This document shows, piece after piece, positions 45,627 through 46,197 of a DNA stretch of 46,197 nucleotides. Under the pieces are notes generated by a model that had not been told where the DNA came from, did no database searches, and saw nothing but the letters and a program-made list of their open reading frames with translations. Source of the DNA: a virus; the IMG/VR virus record IMGVR_UViG_3300025137_000066, positions 1 through 46,197 of that record; one strand, 5' to 3'. Within the stretch, counting starts at the first letter, position 1; every line of letters starts with the position of its first letter. A program made the position numbers and the translations under genes.

Positions 45627-46197
45627 ATGGCAACTTTCGTCAATGATTTACGGCTCACAGAACTCGCCACCGGGGAAGGCTCAGGAACTTGGGGCACGAC
45701 CACAAATGCCTCGTTAGGGCTTATAGGCGAGGCGATGGGCGCTGGCGCAGAGGCTATCGCTAACGCTTCGACCCACACAATCACGATGGCAGACGGAGCC
45801 ACAGACGGCTTCAGGTCTTTGTTCCTACGGCTTACTGGCGGTGGTCAGGCATGTACGGTAACGCTTGCTCCTAACACGCTTTCTCACGTTTGGATCATGC
45901 GGAACGAAACCTCTGCAACCCTGACCTTAACCCAAGGCTCTGGGGCCAATGTCGCTATCGCGGCTGGTCAGACCAAGATTGTGGCAACGGATGGTGCTGG
46001 CTCTGGCGCGATTGTCTATGAAGTGGATGATCTTGAGCTTGCTGGCAATCTGCTTGTTGGCGGCACCTTGGGTGTCACTGGCGTTCTTACCGCTACATCT
46101 TTAGACATCTCAGGCGATATAGACGTTGATGGCACCACTAACTTAGATGTCGTGGACATTGATGGTGCTGTGGACATGGCTTCTACCTTAGCTGTAG
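45627..46197 (+). CDS. Tail fibre protein (partial, runs off the right end)
   Basis: ATG 45627 behind AGAGGA. The frame stays open for 190 codons to the edge. The N-terminal part (FVNDLRLTELATGEGSGTWG) is typical of phage fibre proteins that attach to the tail; the C-terminal visible part has repeated short units (GDIDVDGTTNLDVVDIDGAV, then MASTL) that form beta-structured fibre shafts. Likely receptor-binding, with the tip missing. Confidence 0.82.
   Translation, partial: MATFVNDLRLTELATGEGSGTWGTTTNASLGLIGEAMGAGAEAIANASTHTITMADGATDGFRSLFLRLTGGGQACTVTLAPNTLSHVWIMRNETSATLTLTQGSGANVAIAAGQTKIVATDGAGSGAIVYEVDDLELAGNLLVGGTLGVTGVLTATSLDISGDIDVDGTTNLDVVDIDGAVDMASTLAV

Noticed and set aside
1-46197. 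tRNA genes
   Set aside because: Looking in the larger gaps I saw no cloverleaf or GGTTCGA-type arm; a dedicated search would decide.

Overview
The window is most of a double-stranded DNA bacteriophage genome: dense genes, many 1-8 bp stop/start overlaps, and a full set of terminase, portal, capsid, adaptor, ejection-protein and replication genes, with no bacterial housekeeping genes, rRNA or tRNA seen. Large portal (835 aa), two adaptor-type proteins, a beta-rich 630 aa tail protein and several very large glycine/glutamine-rich internal proteins, with no tape-measure, tail-tube or sheath gene, point to a short-tailed (podovirus-like) phage of the kind known mainly from uncultured aquatic viromes. 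A predicted lipoprotein, an SSB with the C-terminal tip DDIPF and strong sigma70-like promoters suggest a Gram-negative host (inference). Both ends cut genes (a short 3' tail at the left, an open tail-fibre gene at the right), so the sequence continues on both sides.

Layout. 1-8573 (+): T4-type lysozyme, large terminase, portal, small basic and acidic proteins, a GroES-like co-chaperonin, a scaffold-like protein, a decoration-like protein and the major capsid protein, closed by a bidirectional terminator. 8622-9452 (-): a moron-like gene with its own strong promoter. 9637-27262 (+): virion and tail genes, ending in four large putative ejection proteins. 27251-27666 (-): a ribbon-helix-helix regulator and partner, divergent from a 2OG-Fe(II) oxygenase (27721-28434, +) through two overlapping opposing promoters. 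28531-29185 (+): three small accessory genes with look-alike leaders. 29197-33470 (-): a tightly coupled early operon with SSB, an HTH/DUF3310 protein, a 34 aa membrane peptide, HTH protein, a TET-associated-type glycosyltransferase with a small partner, a RecE/RecB-like nuclease and a small lipoprotein. 33547-36604 (+): TOPRIM/VirE-like primase-helicase, a GGGTA-repeat origin candidate, a small gene and the small terminase. 36605-37161: a dyad-rich non-coding block. 37162-41534 (+): Holliday-junction-type nuclease and two proteins, one of 999 aa. 41509-42850 (-): small genes plus a SprT-like metalloprotease. 42985-44535 (+): three small genes and a serine recombinase. 44568-end (+): repeat-rich tail genes.

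How it fits together. Genes on the minus strand and their divergent partners look like the early (takeover, replication, modification) set; the plus-strand blocks are mostly late (packaging, virion, lysis). Four accessory promoters share a TTGCACATCGACACGG-type core and an AACGGAGAA ribosome-binding leader, including the one driving the lone minus-strand gene in the middle of the virion genes, so a common regulator is likely. The most interesting candidates are this dispersed promoter-leader family, the glycosyltransferase locus (possible DNA-base glycosylation), the opposing-promoter switch in front of the oxygenase, the origin-like GGGTA block, and the dyad-rich block after the small terminase gene. 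Functional names come from motif recognition by eye; no database search was possible.
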